Below, one piece after another: positions 25,647 to 34,091 of a DNA stretch of 54,047 nucleotides. Each line of letters starts with the position of its first letter. Position 1 is the stretch's first letter. The stretch is from Sporosarcina luteola (GTDB lineage Bacteria; Bacillota; Bacilli; Bacillales_A; Planococcaceae): NCBI RefSeq assembly GCF_007991495.1, contig NZ_BJYL01000038.1, forward strand, positions 1 to 54,047. The letters are read 5' to 3'. The notes under the pieces were generated by a model. It worked only from the letters and a program-made list of their open reading frames with translations, did not search any database and had not been told where the DNA came from. Position numbers and translations under genes: made by a program.

Positions 25647-25684
25647 AGAAGCCAACCGCTAGAAAATTCGGTTGGCTTCTTTCT
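25647..25684 (+). terminator. Terminator of sodC
   Basis: AGAAGCCAACCG and CGGTTGGCTTCT form a 12-bp stem followed by TTCT. It lies about 27 bases after the sodC stop. A similar hairpin core (GCCAACCG) also follows cwlJ. Confidence 0.85.
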
Positions 25685-25737
25685 ATGCTTATATATAATC
25701 TAGTTAAACGATCATAATCAGATGTTGCGCAGGTACC

Positions 25738-26193
25738 CTATTGTAGAATCAATTCCATGACAACCCCGACAACAGGACCGGCATCGTCAACTTCACCGGT
25801 TAAGTGAAAACCGAAGTCTTCGTATAGCTTAATCGCACGCTTATTGTCAGGATGGACGCTCAAATAGATTTTCTTACAACCATACCGGCCCTGGATATGT
25901 TGGATCAAAAGAGGCAAAAATCGCTTCGCATACCCATTTCCTTGAAAATGGTAATCAACCATAAAACGATCTAACCACGCGCTTTGATTCGAAATGGAAT
26001 GCCATCCATACATACCATAACCAACAAGCGTCTCCCCGTCATACAAGCCGACGGAAATTCCGTTATCTTCAAACTTACTCTCTGCCAATGAAAAAGCATT
26101 ACTCTCAATGAACTGATTTTGCTGTTCTGACACAGATAATGCAACGACAGAACGCCAATTATCAGTTGTCACCTCACGAATCCGGAGGTCCAT
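25738..26193 (-). CDS. GNAT-family N-acetyltransferase
   Basis: A 151-residue GCN5-type acetyltransferase. Motif A is seen as RFMVDYHFQGNGYAKRFLPLLI (the acetyl-CoA binding Q-x2-G-x-G/A loop), followed by KIYLSVHPDNKRAIKLYEDFGFHLTGEV, typical of spermidine/spermine acetyltransferases of the BltD/PaiA type. Substrate not certain. It is convergent with sodC and divergent from the AraC gene. Confidence 0.88.
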   Translation of the reverse strand: MDLRIREVTTDNWRSVVALSVSEQQNQFIESNAFSLAESKFEDNGISVGLYDGETLVGYGMYGWHSISNQSAWLDRFMVDYHFQGNGYAKRFLPLLIQHIQGRYGCKKIYLSVHPDNKRAIKLYEDFGFHLTGEVDDAGPVVGVVMELILQ

Positions 26194-26307
26194 AATTCCA
26201 TCTCGCTTTCAAATGATTTCTTAGTTTACATCACTATTTTACCATACGATCCAGCCGTGGTGAAAATTCCAATGTTCTAGCGTGGAACCGAAACCATAAA
26301 ATCCTTG

Positions 26308-26336
26308 TTGGTTCGAGGTTGCAGAATGCGTATAAT
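26308..26336 (+). promoter_or_regulatory. Candidate promoter of AraC gene
   Basis: TTGGTT (26308-26313), 17 bases, TATAAT (26331-26336), about 35 bases before the start codon of the AraC-GyrI gene. Confidence 0.5.
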
Positions 26337-26371
26337 TACTAGTAGCTGAGAAAATACAGAAATAAAGGTGG

Positions 26372-27292
26372 GTGTTTTCGGTTCAACAGATAGCATTATT
26401 ACAAAAGGTCATTGACTATATTGAAGTTCATATAAAAGAAGAGATAAAGCCCGAGGAATTAGCAAAAATGGCCGGCTACTCGCCTTTTCATTTTTACAGG
26501 ATCTTTCACCAGCATATCGGCTATACCGTTATGGATTATGTCGTGAAAAGGAAGCTGCAACACGCATTATTCGAGTTGGTGAACGGGAAAAAAGTGATTG
26601 AGATTGCGCTTGAATATGGGTTTGAAACTCATTCAGGATTTACAAAAGCGTTTAAACGAACGTTTGGAAGTCCGCCGAGCTTGTACCGACTGCATTGTCC
26701 AACTTCATTGCCGCCTAAACTGGATTTACTGAACTTGCACCAAAAAGAAGTTGGCGGCATCGTCATGCAACCGAAAATCGTGCAGAAGAATGGCTTTACG
26801 ATTGCCGGGAAAACGTATGAAAGCAAAGTTAACGACGTATTTTTTACGAGGGATGCTCCTGCGTTCTGGGATCAGCGCATCGCGCCGGAAGAGGCAATCG
26901 AAACGATGTTGTATGAAAAGCTTTCTCCGAAAAAACATGGAGAGTATTGCGTGAACCTGAATAATCGGGACATGAATCGCACGTTTACGTACTTATTTGC
27001 AGTCGATTGTGATCATGAGGATACCCAACTCCCACAAGGGCTGACGAAGCTGCATATAAAACCCGCAACGTATGCTGTATTCAAGATTCCTCCAGTAGAT
27101 GTGGACCAGTTTGTCCCGGCGATTAAAGGAACGTGGAAATTCATATTGGAGGATTGGCTGCCACAATCGTCTTACGAAGTCGATGAACGAGGGTATGATT
27201 TTGAGTATTACGATGAACTGTGCCATGACTGGATTTATGAGAAAATCACGATGGAAATTTATGTGCCAATAAAAGATAAAGACAAAGTGTGA
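26372..27292 (+). CDS. AraC-family regulator with GyrI-like effector domain
   Basis: A 306-residue regulator. Residues 10-105 are the two AraC helix-turn-helix motifs (IKPEELAKMAGYSPFHFYRIFHQHIGYTVMDYVVKRKL, then VIEIALEYGFETHSGFTKAFKRTFGSPPSLYR). Residues 130-300 are a GyrI-like (SOUL-fold) small-molecule-binding domain, as in Rob and BmrR-like regulators. The best start is GTG 26372, though its AAGGTGGG is very close. It is convergent with an MFS exporter whose stop codon is only 5 bases away, so this may be a drug-sensing and efflux pair. Confidence 0.88.
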   Translation: MFSVQQIALLQKVIDYIEVHIKEEIKPEELAKMAGYSPFHFYRIFHQHIGYTVMDYVVKRKLQHALFELVNGKKVIEIALEYGFETHSGFTKAFKRTFGSPPSLYRLHCPTSLPPKLDLLNLHQKEVGGIVMQPKIVQKNGFTIAGKTYESKVNDVFFTRDAPAFWDQRIAPEEAIETMLYEKLSPKKHGEYCVNLNNRDMNRTFTYLFAVDCDHEDTQLPQGLTKLHIKPATYAVFKIPPVDVDQFVPAIKGTWKFILEDWLPQSSYEVDERGYDFEYYDELCHDWIYEKITMEIYVPIKDKDKV

Positions 27293-27316
27293 TTGGATCA
27301 CGCTTTGTCTTTTTTC
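27278..27316. terminator. Bidirectional terminator overlapping two stop codons
   Basis: AAAGACAAAGTGTGAT and ATCACGCTTTGTCTTT form a 16-bp stem with a 3-base loop and one wobble pair. T-rich runs flank it on both strands. It overlaps the last codons of both convergent genes, so it ends both transcripts within a very compact arrangement. Confidence 0.88.
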
Positions 27317-28530
27317 AATACGGTTTTATATAAAAGCAACACGGGCATGACGAAGCAAGCACTTGCAATGATTGCCGTTTTCACGGCGAACCGTGATGCG
27401 ATCACTCCGATGATCGGCCCACCGCCGATTTGGCCGATAGCATCGACTTGGCCTTTTACTGAAAAGAAGGTCGCGCGTGTCGAGGAATCAGGGATGATTT
27501 TATTCAGCCAAATGTCCTCTAACGGATACATTACTTGCCTTGTCACTTCGATCAGGAGGTAAAAGACTAGTAAGCTGACGACGAACGCAGAGAGTGCGAA
27601 GCCGATAAGTGAAATGACAATAAGCGAGCATCCAATAAAAAGTGAAATGTAAATATATCGCAAATTCAAGTGGATCGTACTTCGGTTCATAAAGTGAAGA
27701 ACCGTGAATGAAAGTATGACGACGATGAATTGAAGCCCGCCCATAAATAGGACTAGCTTTTCCGTCGATAATGTAGCTAAAGCAGAGACGTCAATGAAAT
27801 GCGTCATCCATAATCGGTCGAAACCTTCGCTGTACAATCCGATAAACAATGCAATCAGAAGCAACATCCTCATGAGGAAGCTCGCTTTGGAATAGACAAC
27901 GATCTTCTGCATATTTCCCTTCATGCTTTTCCACGCTGAAATCCTTTCGCCTGTCTGTAAAGGCTTGAAATTCTTCTCTTCCATGAAAAACTGTAAGTAA
28001 ATTGCAATCCCTAGCATGCAGGCGCCACCTATGATAATCGGTAAGTTAATCATAAAGTAACCCGTCAGTATGCTGAGAGGAATTGCGATGATTTGACCAA
28101 GCTTCCCGAATTTCGCTCCTCTAATAAATGCAAGAGACGCCCGTTCTTCCCCGATTTCATCCGCAATCCAAGCCTGCTGGGCTCCACTTGTAAACGTATA
28201 GCCGATGCCCCATGCAATTTGAGAGAAAATGACAGCTGCAAACAGCGGGAAAATCCCTTCAACCATAAATCCAAATCCGATTAATAAATAGCCGATGATA
28301 AGAGAAAGCTTGCGGCTTTTGACGTCGGCAATCACGCCGGTTGGAATTTCAAATAGGAAAACGGTCAGCTCCAAAACCGTCCCGACCAAAACAAGCTGGA
28401 GCGGATCGAGCTTCACAATTTGGACGTGGTACAGCAAGTTCACTGTAAAGATAAAAGTGAAAAACAGCTGCGATAAAAAGCATGTGAACAAGTAAACTAC
28501 ATATGGGTCTTTTCTGTTTAATATCTTCAT
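27298..28530 (-). CDS. MFS transporter (drug efflux type)
   Basis: A 410-residue permease with about twelve membrane segments. VGTVLELTVFLFEIPTGVIADVKSRKLSLIIGYLLIGFG is the MFS motif A region (G-x3-D/A-x2-R/K) after helix 2, and QVDAIGQIGGGPIIG is near the end. The FLFEIPTGVIAD pattern is usual in multidrug or tetracycline-type exporters of Bacillales. GGAGGGGG precedes the ATG. It is convergent with the AraC-GyrI regulator and divergent from the ytrA-like operon. Confidence 0.88.
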   Translation of the reverse strand: MKILNRKDPYVVYLFTCFLSQLFFTFIFTVNLLYHVQIVKLDPLQLVLVGTVLELTVFLFEIPTGVIADVKSRKLSLIIGYLLIGFGFMVEGIFPLFAAVIFSQIAWGIGYTFTSGAQQAWIADEIGEERASLAFIRGAKFGKLGQIIAIPLSILTGYFMINLPIIIGGACMLGIAIYLQFFMEEKNFKPLQTGERISAWKSMKGNMQKIVVYSKASFLMRMLLLIALFIGLYSEGFDRLWMTHFIDVSALATLSTEKLVLFMGGLQFIVVILSFTVLHFMNRSTIHLNLRYIYISLFIGCSLIVISLIGFALSAFVVSLLVFYLLIEVTRQVMYPLEDIWLNKIIPDSSTRATFFSVKGQVDAIGQIGGGPIIGVIASRFAVKTAIIASACFVMPVLLLYKTVLKKDKA

Positions 28531-28633
28531 AATCTTCCCCCTCCACCTGATTATAGGAAAAGGGCATCCTGCTATCTTGTCCGAATTTGCGGTTTTTACC
28601 TGTCACAGTTTTTTTGATAATCACTATTTCACC

Positions 28634-28662
28634 TTGACAAAACATAGTATACGAAGTATGGT
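28634..28662 (+). promoter_or_regulatory. SigA-type promoter of GntR-ABC operon
   Basis: TTGACA (28634-28639), a 17-base spacer, and TATGGT (28657-28662). The -35 is perfect. The -10 overlaps the operator palindrome. Confidence 0.7.
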
Positions 28663-28683
28663 TGATTACACAACTAATCAACC
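28660..28683. promoter_or_regulatory. Operator of the YtrA-type regulator
   Basis: GGTTGATTA-CACAAC-TAATCAACC is a perfect 9-9 inverted repeat with a 6-base spacer, starting inside the -10 element. Its position next to the start of a GntR gene points to autorepression of the GntR-ABC operon. Confidence 0.75.
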
Positions 28684-28710
28684 GACCGAGTGTTCAAAAG
28701 GAGTGCTCCA

Positions 28711-29082
28711 ATGAAAGTTAACTTAAATGATCAAATTCCAATTTTTATTCAAATAGCAGACATGATAAAGGATGCCGTTGTGGAAGGTGGAATCAAAGAA
28801 GGTGAACAGATTCCCTCCACTACAGAACTATCTGACTTTTACAGTATTAATAGAGCGACTGCACAAAAAGGTGTCGGGATTTTAGTGGATGAAGGCATTG
28901 TGGAAAAAAGACGCGGGATTGGCGTATTCGTTGCTCCAGAAGCCCGCAGTAAATTACTCAAAGACAGAATGGAGGACTTTTCGAAAACGTATATTCAATC
29001 TTTAGTTGAAGAGGCCAAACGATTAGAAATGTCTAAAGAAGAACTACTAAAAAGGGTGAGTGAACACTATGAAGATTATTGA
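28711..29082 (+). CDS. GntR-family regulator, YtrA subfamily
   Basis: A 123-residue short GntR protein: winged helix (IQIADMIKDAVVEGGIKEGEQIPSTTELSDFYSINRATAQKGVGILVDEGIVEKRRGIGVFV) plus a short C-terminal dimerisation helix pair, which is the YtrA form. AAAGGAG lies 7 bases before ATG 28711; an earlier GTG at 28690 is not supported. Its end overlaps the start of the ABC ATPase gene by 14 bases, so both are translated together. Such regulators usually repress an adjacent ABC transporter and respond to cell-envelope antibiotics; a perfect palindrome sits at its promoter. Confidence 0.9.
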   Translation: MKVNLNDQIPIFIQIADMIKDAVVEGGIKEGEQIPSTTELSDFYSINRATAQKGVGILVDEGIVEKRRGIGVFVAPEARSKLLKDRMEDFSKTYIQSLVEEAKRLEMSKEELLKRVSEHYEDY

Positions 29083-29929
29083 TATTCGAAACGTCAATTT
29101 TAAATATAGAGATGAGTTGATTTTAGAAAACATCACTTTTGATGAGGATTCACCTGTCATAACAGGGCTATGGGGAAGAAATGGTGCAGGTAAGACAACG
29201 TTAATGAAATTATTATCCGGCCAAGAACGTGAAGTTTCAGGAGATGTATGTGTATTGAATGCACATCCATTTAATAATCATGCAGTTTCCAAAAACATTA
29301 GCTATTTAAGGGAGGATCATCACTTCGGGAAAAGCTGGACTGTGAAAGACGCAATGTATTTCGCCTCCCTTTTCAATGAAAATTGGGATCAGGAAGAAGC
29401 AGATACACTCGTTGAACAATTCAAATTGCCACGAAAAAAGAAAATCGCTTCCTTTTCAAAAGGGATGCATACGATGGTTCAGCTTGTCATCGGTTTAGCA
29501 AGTCATTCGAAAGTGACAATCTTTGATGAGCCGACAAATGGCTTAGATGCTCATGCACGAAAACAATTTTTTCAAGCCTTAAAGAAATCTTACGATAAAA
29601 ACCCACGCTATATTTTGATTTCTTCCCATCATATTAATGAAATTGAGCCACTTTGTGAAAAGTTGCTGATCATATCAGACAAAAGCATTAAATTTCACGA
29701 ACCAATCGAATACTTTCAAACACAAGGTGTCAGTATGATGGGGAAAATAGAAGATATAAAAAGCGTAGTCAGCTCTATAGACATTTTAGAAACAGCACAG
29801 ATCATGGGACGGTCCAAAGTGATGGCTAATGTGGCCATGACAAAGGAACTGAAGGAATCATGCGAACGGAATGGTATTCAAATAGAAAAAACATCGATGC
29901 AAGATTTTCTTGTGAATATAACTTCTTAG
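29069..29929 (+). CDS. ABC transporter ATP-binding protein
   Basis: A 286-residue ATPase with Walker A GRNGAGKTT, an SFSKGMHTMVQL signature (an LSGGQ variant, as in YtrB-like ATPases), Walker B KVTIFDEPTNGLD and the H-loop LISSHHINE. A C-terminal extension of about 80 residues follows the nucleotide-binding domain. ATG 29069 follows AAGGGTGAG and lies inside the GntR gene. It pairs with the membrane protein 11 bases downstream. The YtrABC-like set probably exports or senses a peptide antibiotic or lipid intermediate. Confidence 0.9.
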   Translation: MKIIDIRNVNFKYRDELILENITFDEDSPVITGLWGRNGAGKTTLMKLLSGQEREVSGDVCVLNAHPFNNHAVSKNISYLREDHHFGKSWTVKDAMYFASLFNENWDQEEADTLVEQFKLPRKKKIASFSKGMHTMVQLVIGLASHSKVTIFDEPTNGLDAHARKQFFQALKKSYDKNPRYILISSHHINEIEPLCEKLLIISDKSIKFHEPIEYFQTQGVSMMGKIEDIKSVVSSIDILETAQIMGRSKVMANVAMTKELKESCERNGIQIEKTSMQDFLVNITS

Positions 29930-29940
29930 GAGTGATGGAT

Positions 29941-30621
29941 ATGAACCATTTAAAAGGACCAGTTTCAATCATTTTAAAAGATTTAAAAGTGCAATTTTAT
30001 CTCTTTACTGCAATAACATTACTGTTGGTCATTGTCTATAGTGGGATTGGATATTACGTAGGGCCAGATAACTTTCATCCCTTTATTTCCGGACCAATCT
30101 ACGGAATGTTACTCATCTTACCTTACTTCATGTTCGGTGATCCCCTCAAATCGACGATCGGGCTTGGCGGTACGCGTGTCAATTATTTTACAAGTTTTAT
30201 TATCAGCTCCTTCATATTGATCGTATCCCTGATGATTGTGAATAACGTCTTCTTCCAACTGTCCGATTTACTAACGGAGCATACGAAGAGTACAACACAT
30301 GTATTCCACCTTGCCAGTTTGTTCGGAGTATCAAACGCACTCTCCTATTTCTGGGTGGATATACTTTTAGGCATCTTCCTCGTTGGAATAGGGACCCTTC
30401 TTTCAGCAGCATTGTACCGATTCGGTTATATTTGGATGCTAGGGATCGCTGTAGTCATAGGGCTAGTTGGATTTATTTGGTTTACATTAGGCGATATGAG
30501 CGGAATATTCAAGTGGACATTGGAAAATATGTATTTGTCCCTTCATTTGTTAGGCGGGTTAGGGATTGTATGTATAGTACTCACATATCCGCTCATTACG
30601 CGGGTTACTTTAAAGTGTTAA
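29941..30621 (+). CDS. ABC transporter membrane subunit
   Basis: A 226-residue protein with six predicted membrane segments (FTAITLLLVIVYSGIGYYVG, ISGPIYGMLLILPYFMF, SFIISSFILIVSLMIV, WVDILLGIFLVGIGTLL, IWMLGIAVVIGLVGFIW, LHLLGGLGIVCIVLTYPLI). AGGAG at 29928-29932 overlaps the stop of the ATPase gene and is 8 bases from ATG 29941. It is the third gene of the GntR-ABC operon and supplies the permease. No named family is recognisable beyond ABC-2-like permeases. Confidence 0.8.
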   Translation: MNHLKGPVSIILKDLKVQFYLFTAITLLLVIVYSGIGYYVGPDNFHPFISGPIYGMLLILPYFMFGDPLKSTIGLGGTRVNYFTSFIISSFILIVSLMIVNNVFFQLSDLLTEHTKSTTHVFHLASLFGVSNALSYFWVDILLGIFLVGIGTLLSAALYRFGYIWMLGIAVVIGLVGFIWFTLGDMSGIFKWTLENMYLSLHLLGGLGIVCIVLTYPLITRVTLKC

Positions 30622-30649
30622 TTCAATGTTGAATGCAGAAAATGACGTG

Positions 30650-30692
30650 CACCCCAGAAGGTAGAGACAAAGTCTAACTTCTGGGGTGTTTG
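30650..30692 (+). terminator. Terminator of GntR-ABC operon
   Basis: CACCCCAGAAG and CTTCTGGGGTG form an 11-bp stem around a 17-base loop, followed by TTTGG. It lies about 30 bases after the operon. Confidence 0.8.
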
Positions 30693-30726
30693 GTTAGCCT
30701 GATGTTTTGCCACTTTTTTTATCTTT

Positions 30727-31602
30727 TTATTCATCAAATGACAAGTTCACCGGCTCGTCGAGTAGTTCGGGCATTATTTCCAAATTTGTCGTCGCATAAG
30801 TTTCAGGCACTTCTTCAAATTGGAATTGATTCACCCAGAGCTTTCCTTTCCCTTGCAAAAGTACGCCGAATGAGATCGTTTGGCTCCGAGAAGGAACGTC
30901 AAGCACGATTGAATAGTAATTCCAGTCTAGCGTTCCTTTAATAGGGCGATTGCCCATATTATCAAACTGCAGTACATCGCCCAACTGGTCGTCAACGCGC
31001 ATCCAAGCCCCGGAAAACTGGTCGACGTCTTCACATTTAATGAAACAGGAAAGCTTCAATCGCTTCCCAAGAAATTTATCCGCTTTGAATTGCTGCATCA
31101 TCGTCGCGAATTCTTCCGCTTCAGTAACGAACTGAGAATGCAGATAACCCGAAGCATTCCCTGTATGAACAACTTGTCGATCGATCCCCATCTTGTACAG
31201 ATGCGGATGACTTCCGCTCAAAAACCAGCCTTTCATCTCTTGCATCATAAACCCCTCCTCTTGTTTGAAACGAATGCTCCTCATAATCCTTCGATATTCG
31301 CCTGGTGCTAAACGATACGTCTTCTTAAAGGCACGGCTGAACGCCTCTTGAGAGTTGAATGAAGCAAAAAATGCAATATCCAAAATTCTTTCATCCGAAT
31401 GAATCAATAAAACAGCCGCGACAGCAAGTCTCCGTGTACGGATGTATTGATCCACACTCATACTCAAGACAGACTGAAATAATCGGTGAAAATGGAACTT
31501 CGAGTAACCAGAAAAACTTGCCACATCCGCAAGTTGAATTTCCCGCTGTAAATTCTCTTCAATCCATTCAACCGCTCGCTGGATCATCCGTTCATCTTCC
31601 AA
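30727..31602 (-). CDS. AraC-family regulator with beta-sandwich domain
   Basis: A 291-residue protein. Residues 5-105 hold the two AraC helix-turn-helix motifs (IQLADVASFSGYSKFHFHRLFQSVLSMSVDQYI, then ILDIAFFASFNSQEAFSRAFKKTYRLAPGEYRR). After a linker, residues 125-285 look like a galactose-binding-like beta sandwich (LGKRLKLSCFIKCEDVDQFSGAWMRVD, then GTLDWNYYSIVLDVP and ISFGVLLQGKGKLWVNQFQFEEV). This is not the usual AraC effector fold. The start is TTG 31602-31600, 7 bases after AAGGAGG; an upstream TTG at 31620 is not preceded by a ribosome binding site. It stands alone. Confidence 0.82.
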   Translation of the reverse strand: MEDERMIQRAVEWIEENLQREIQLADVASFSGYSKFHFHRLFQSVLSMSVDQYIRTRRLAVAAVLLIHSDERILDIAFFASFNSQEAFSRAFKKTYRLAPGEYRRIMRSIRFKQEEGFMMQEMKGWFLSGSHPHLYKMGIDRQVVHTGNASGYLHSQFVTEAEEFATMMQQFKADKFLGKRLKLSCFIKCEDVDQFSGAWMRVDDQLGDVLQFDNMGNRPIKGTLDWNYYSIVLDVPSRSQTISFGVLLQGKGKLWVNQFQFEEVPETYATTNLEIMPELLDEPVNLSFDE

Positions 31603-31756
31603 GATACTCCCTCCTTGCAAATTATTATAGCGTACGACTGGTGGCAGGTTTTGATCAAAACTGCGAAGTCATTTCAAAGAGACCGCATCTTTAATCAAAA
31701 TAGAGATCTTGTCTATTGATATCGTTAAGGAAGAACTATCAAATGGAGGTGCCGTT

Positions 31757-31945
31757 ATGAAGAATGTAAACATTGTTATTGGAAGTGCCGTAATGGCTGT
31801 ATTAGTTGTCGGGGCGCATAGTTTTATCCAATTTGTTTTCACCAAAAGCATGCCGGACGTTTTTGAGATAAAAAAGATTCTGTTGTTCCTTATTGTTTTC
31901 ATTGGCTGCATTGGCCTATCAAAGCGAGAGGCGAGGGGTGAATAA
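31757..31945 (+). CDS. Small two-helix membrane protein
   Basis: A 62-residue protein with two hydrophobic segments (NIVIGSAVMAVLVVGAHSFIQFVF and KILLFLIVFIGCIGL) and a basic end. GGAGG at 31745-31749 lies 7 bases before ATG 31757, which supports it as a real gene. I do not recognise a family. A weak hairpin follows. Confidence 0.6.
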   Translation: MKNVNIVIGSAVMAVLVVGAHSFIQFVFTKSMPDVFEIKKILLFLIVFIGCIGLSKREARGE

Positions 31946-32019
31946 ATAAAGTAAACAAGCAAGCTGGAGGTTTTCCGGCTTGCGTTTAGAAATATCCTAT
32001 ATTTACACCAGCATGGATA

Positions 32020-33024
32020 TCATCTTTCATCCCTAAATTGTTCTTTAGGGATCTTTTTTGTTTCTTTACGTAAAAGTAGATTAGGTACTAAGCGAATATA
32101 AATTAGTTCACCTGCAAGCTCAACAATTGTCTGCGTCACGATTACAGCAGCTACTGGTGTGCTTAACTCGTCGGGCAACGCCAAGGCCAGAGGAAGAACC
32201 ACAAGCGAATTGCGTGTTGAGCCACTGAAGATTAGAGCTCGACCTGATCCTATATCCAGCCTAAACCACTTAGCGATAAACCGAGAAACAACAGGTACGA
32301 CAATCATAAAGGCAACATATATAGGAATGACTTTGATAATTAAGTCCATATAGGCAGATAATTTGCCGATTTGAGACGCAACGACCACAAAAAGGGTAAG
32401 AGCCATGAAAGGAACGGGCAGCCATGCCGATAAATCTAATATCTTATTGCCAATAGGTGATTTTCTTGCAAGCAGCTGTATAACAATAGCAATCCCTAGT
32501 GGAATAATGATAAGACCGAAAAATGCTTCCAGGAATGGAACAGGTTCCACGATTCCTGCTGCATCCCCTCCCATAAACAGCCATAAATACAGAGGTAAAA
32601 GGATTAGTTGCGTAATGAAGAGGATCGGTGTTGACATCAGTATCAGCTTTTCATTTCCACGACCTAATGCTGTAAAAACAATTACATAGTCAATGCAAGG
32701 GGTTAGTAAAACTAAATAGACGCCAAGTAATAATGGTGGATAATCGGGTAATAACTTTGATAGAAGCCATACCACGATGGGTACTGCAATATAGTTAACC
32801 GTTAAAAGAGCCCTGATAAAACGTCGATTAGCAAACGACTTTTTTAAAGATGTAAAAGGAATCTGTGAGAACATACTAAACATCAAAATAGCGATGATCA
32901 CAGAAATCGTTATATCTAAATGTCCTGAAGAATCAGGAACTATTAATCCGAATCCAGCAGCTGTTAGTAATACAATGACATATATCCAAACTTGATTATT
33001 TTCAAGTTGATCCCTAGTAATCAT
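32020..33024 (-). CDS. BASS-superfamily transporter (arsenite/ACR3-like)
   Basis: A 334-residue permease with about ten membrane segments, belonging to the bile acid:sodium symporter superfamily. YLVLLTPCIDYVIVFTALGRGNEKL resembles the Cys-containing helix of ACR3 arsenite exporters (APCTAMVFVW type), and FSGSTRNSLVVLPLALALPDE is the second family signature. Bacillales genomes annotate such proteins as arsenic resistance permeases, but no arsR or arsC gene is nearby, so the substrate is uncertain. Its minus-strand upstream region is a decayed gene. Confidence 0.78.
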   Translation of the reverse strand: MITRDQLENNQVWIYVIVLLTAAGFGLIVPDSSGHLDITISVIIAILMFSMFSQIPFTSLKKSFANRRFIRALLTVNYIAVPIVVWLLSKLLPDYPPLLLGVYLVLLTPCIDYVIVFTALGRGNEKLILMSTPILFITQLILLPLYLWLFMGGDAAGIVEPVPFLEAFFGLIIIPLGIAIVIQLLARKSPIGNKILDLSAWLPVPFMALTLFVVVASQIGKLSAYMDLIIKVIPIYVAFMIVVPVVSRFIAKWFRLDIGSGRALIFSGSTRNSLVVLPLALALPDELSTPVAAVIVTQTIVELAGELIYIRLVPNLLLRKETKKIPKEQFRDER

Positions 33025-33421
33025 GAGTAGTTATTCTCCTTTAACTTGTTTCGGTGAAGAAACTTGTAATAGTTGATCTCATAAAGTTTCAATCCTCCAC
33101 GGAAATCCTTGTTGTTATAGAGTATAGCTTTTGATATACCTGCCTCTTTAGGCACACTGTTAAAAACGAGCATGACACGTTCCATAAGGGTTGTCCATAG
33201 CATTTAGCTTATGATCTTGCCATAAGACATTCAATATGTCTATTGGAATATCTTCTCCTGCTTTAATTTCTAGTACTTTGACGTTTAAGCCAAAACTAAA
33301 AACACCCTGTTTAACTACTGATTCAAATGCTTGTCTTTTAATAGCTTGGCATATTCATGTGCTCTTGCAGTACCTGTTCACTCGGCCTGCCAATTACGGT
33401 AGGAAGAGTGAAGGTCAATTT
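33021..33421 (-). pseudogene. Decayed gene with frameshifts, unknown family
   Basis: Three minus-strand stretches in different frames follow one another: 33421-33359 (KLTFTLPTVIGRPSEQVLQEH), 33333-33160 (52 codons, AFESVVKQGVFSFGLNVKV ... LNVLWQDHKLNAMDNPYG) and 33203-33021 (LMERVMLVFNSVPKEAGISK ... EINYYKF). Each reads like ordinary protein with no bias toward rare codons, and they join end to end, which is what a gene with at least two frameshifts would give. I do not recognise the family. The last part touches the transporter start by 4 bases. Confidence 0.5.
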
Positions 33422-33482
33422 GTGACTTTAAATATGACATCAAAGTACACTTCCCCTCATACCCTATAGTTGGGGTGGAAAA

Positions 33483-33923
33483 ATGCCAAGAGTTAAATAC
33501 CGAGATGCAGACATTGATGTAATGGCAAGGATGATGAGAGCGGAAGCCGAGGGTGAAGGAAAGCAAGGGATGTTATACGTTGGAAATGTAATTGTTAACC
33601 GCGCTATAGCAGATTGCTTAGACTTTAGAGACGTACGGACGATTAATGATGTCATTTTCCAAGTGCAAGGAAATAATTATTCCTTTGAAGCTGTTCAAAA
33701 AGGAAACTTGTTTTATCAAAGAGCGAGACCTACTGAAAAAAGATTAGCAAAACAAAATTTGGATCATTGGAGGGAACATCCAGCGAAGTTCGCCCTTTGG
33801 TACTTTAATCCGTATGCTCCGTGTCCGCCAACCTGGTACGGGCAACCTTTTACTGGACAGTATAAAGATCATTGTTTTTATGAACCGCTAGCAGGAACGT
33901 GTGAGAGTGTTTATATCGGATAG
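33483..33923 (+). CDS. cwlJ: Spore cortex-lytic hydrolase CwlJ
   Basis: A 146-residue cell-wall hydrolase of the SleB/CwlJ catalytic (Hydrolase_2) family with no signal peptide or binding domain, like B. subtilis CwlJ (142 residues). MARMMRAEAEGEGKQGMLYVGNVIVNR carries the catalytic Glu; FYQRARPTEKRLAKQNL, AKFALWYFNPYAPCPPTWYGQPF and HCFYEPLAGTCESVY follow the B. subtilis sequence closely. CwlJ degrades cortex peptidoglycan during germination. GGGGTGG precedes the ATG. A possible SigE-like promoter (GACATCAA, 14 bases, CATACCCT at 33458-33465) is only suggestive. It shows that the organism is a spore former. Confidence 0.95.
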   Translation: MPRVKYRDADIDVMARMMRAEAEGEGKQGMLYVGNVIVNRAIADCLDFRDVRTINDVIFQVQGNNYSFEAVQKGNLFYQRARPTEKRLAKQNLDHWREHPAKFALWYFNPYAPCPPTWYGQPFTGQYKDHCFYEPLAGTCESVYIG

Positions 33924-33945
33924 TTACTTTAGGATTATATAAAAT

Positions 33946-33985
33946 AAATAAGCCAACCGTTCCTATCCCGGTTGGCTTATTTGCG
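33946..33985 (+). terminator. Terminator of cwlJ
   Basis: AAATAAGCCAACCG and CGGTTGGCTTATTT form a 14-bp stem with a 9-base loop. It lies about 20 bases after the cwlJ stop. Confidence 0.85.
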
Positions 33986-34091
33986 TATTCAGATGGTCAT
34001 ATGTGGGATTTGGGAAAGAGTGCTAAAATGAATAATAAGAAGACAGAGTATTGCCTGTATGTTGAGATGAAGAAATAAGGAGGCGATTCAA

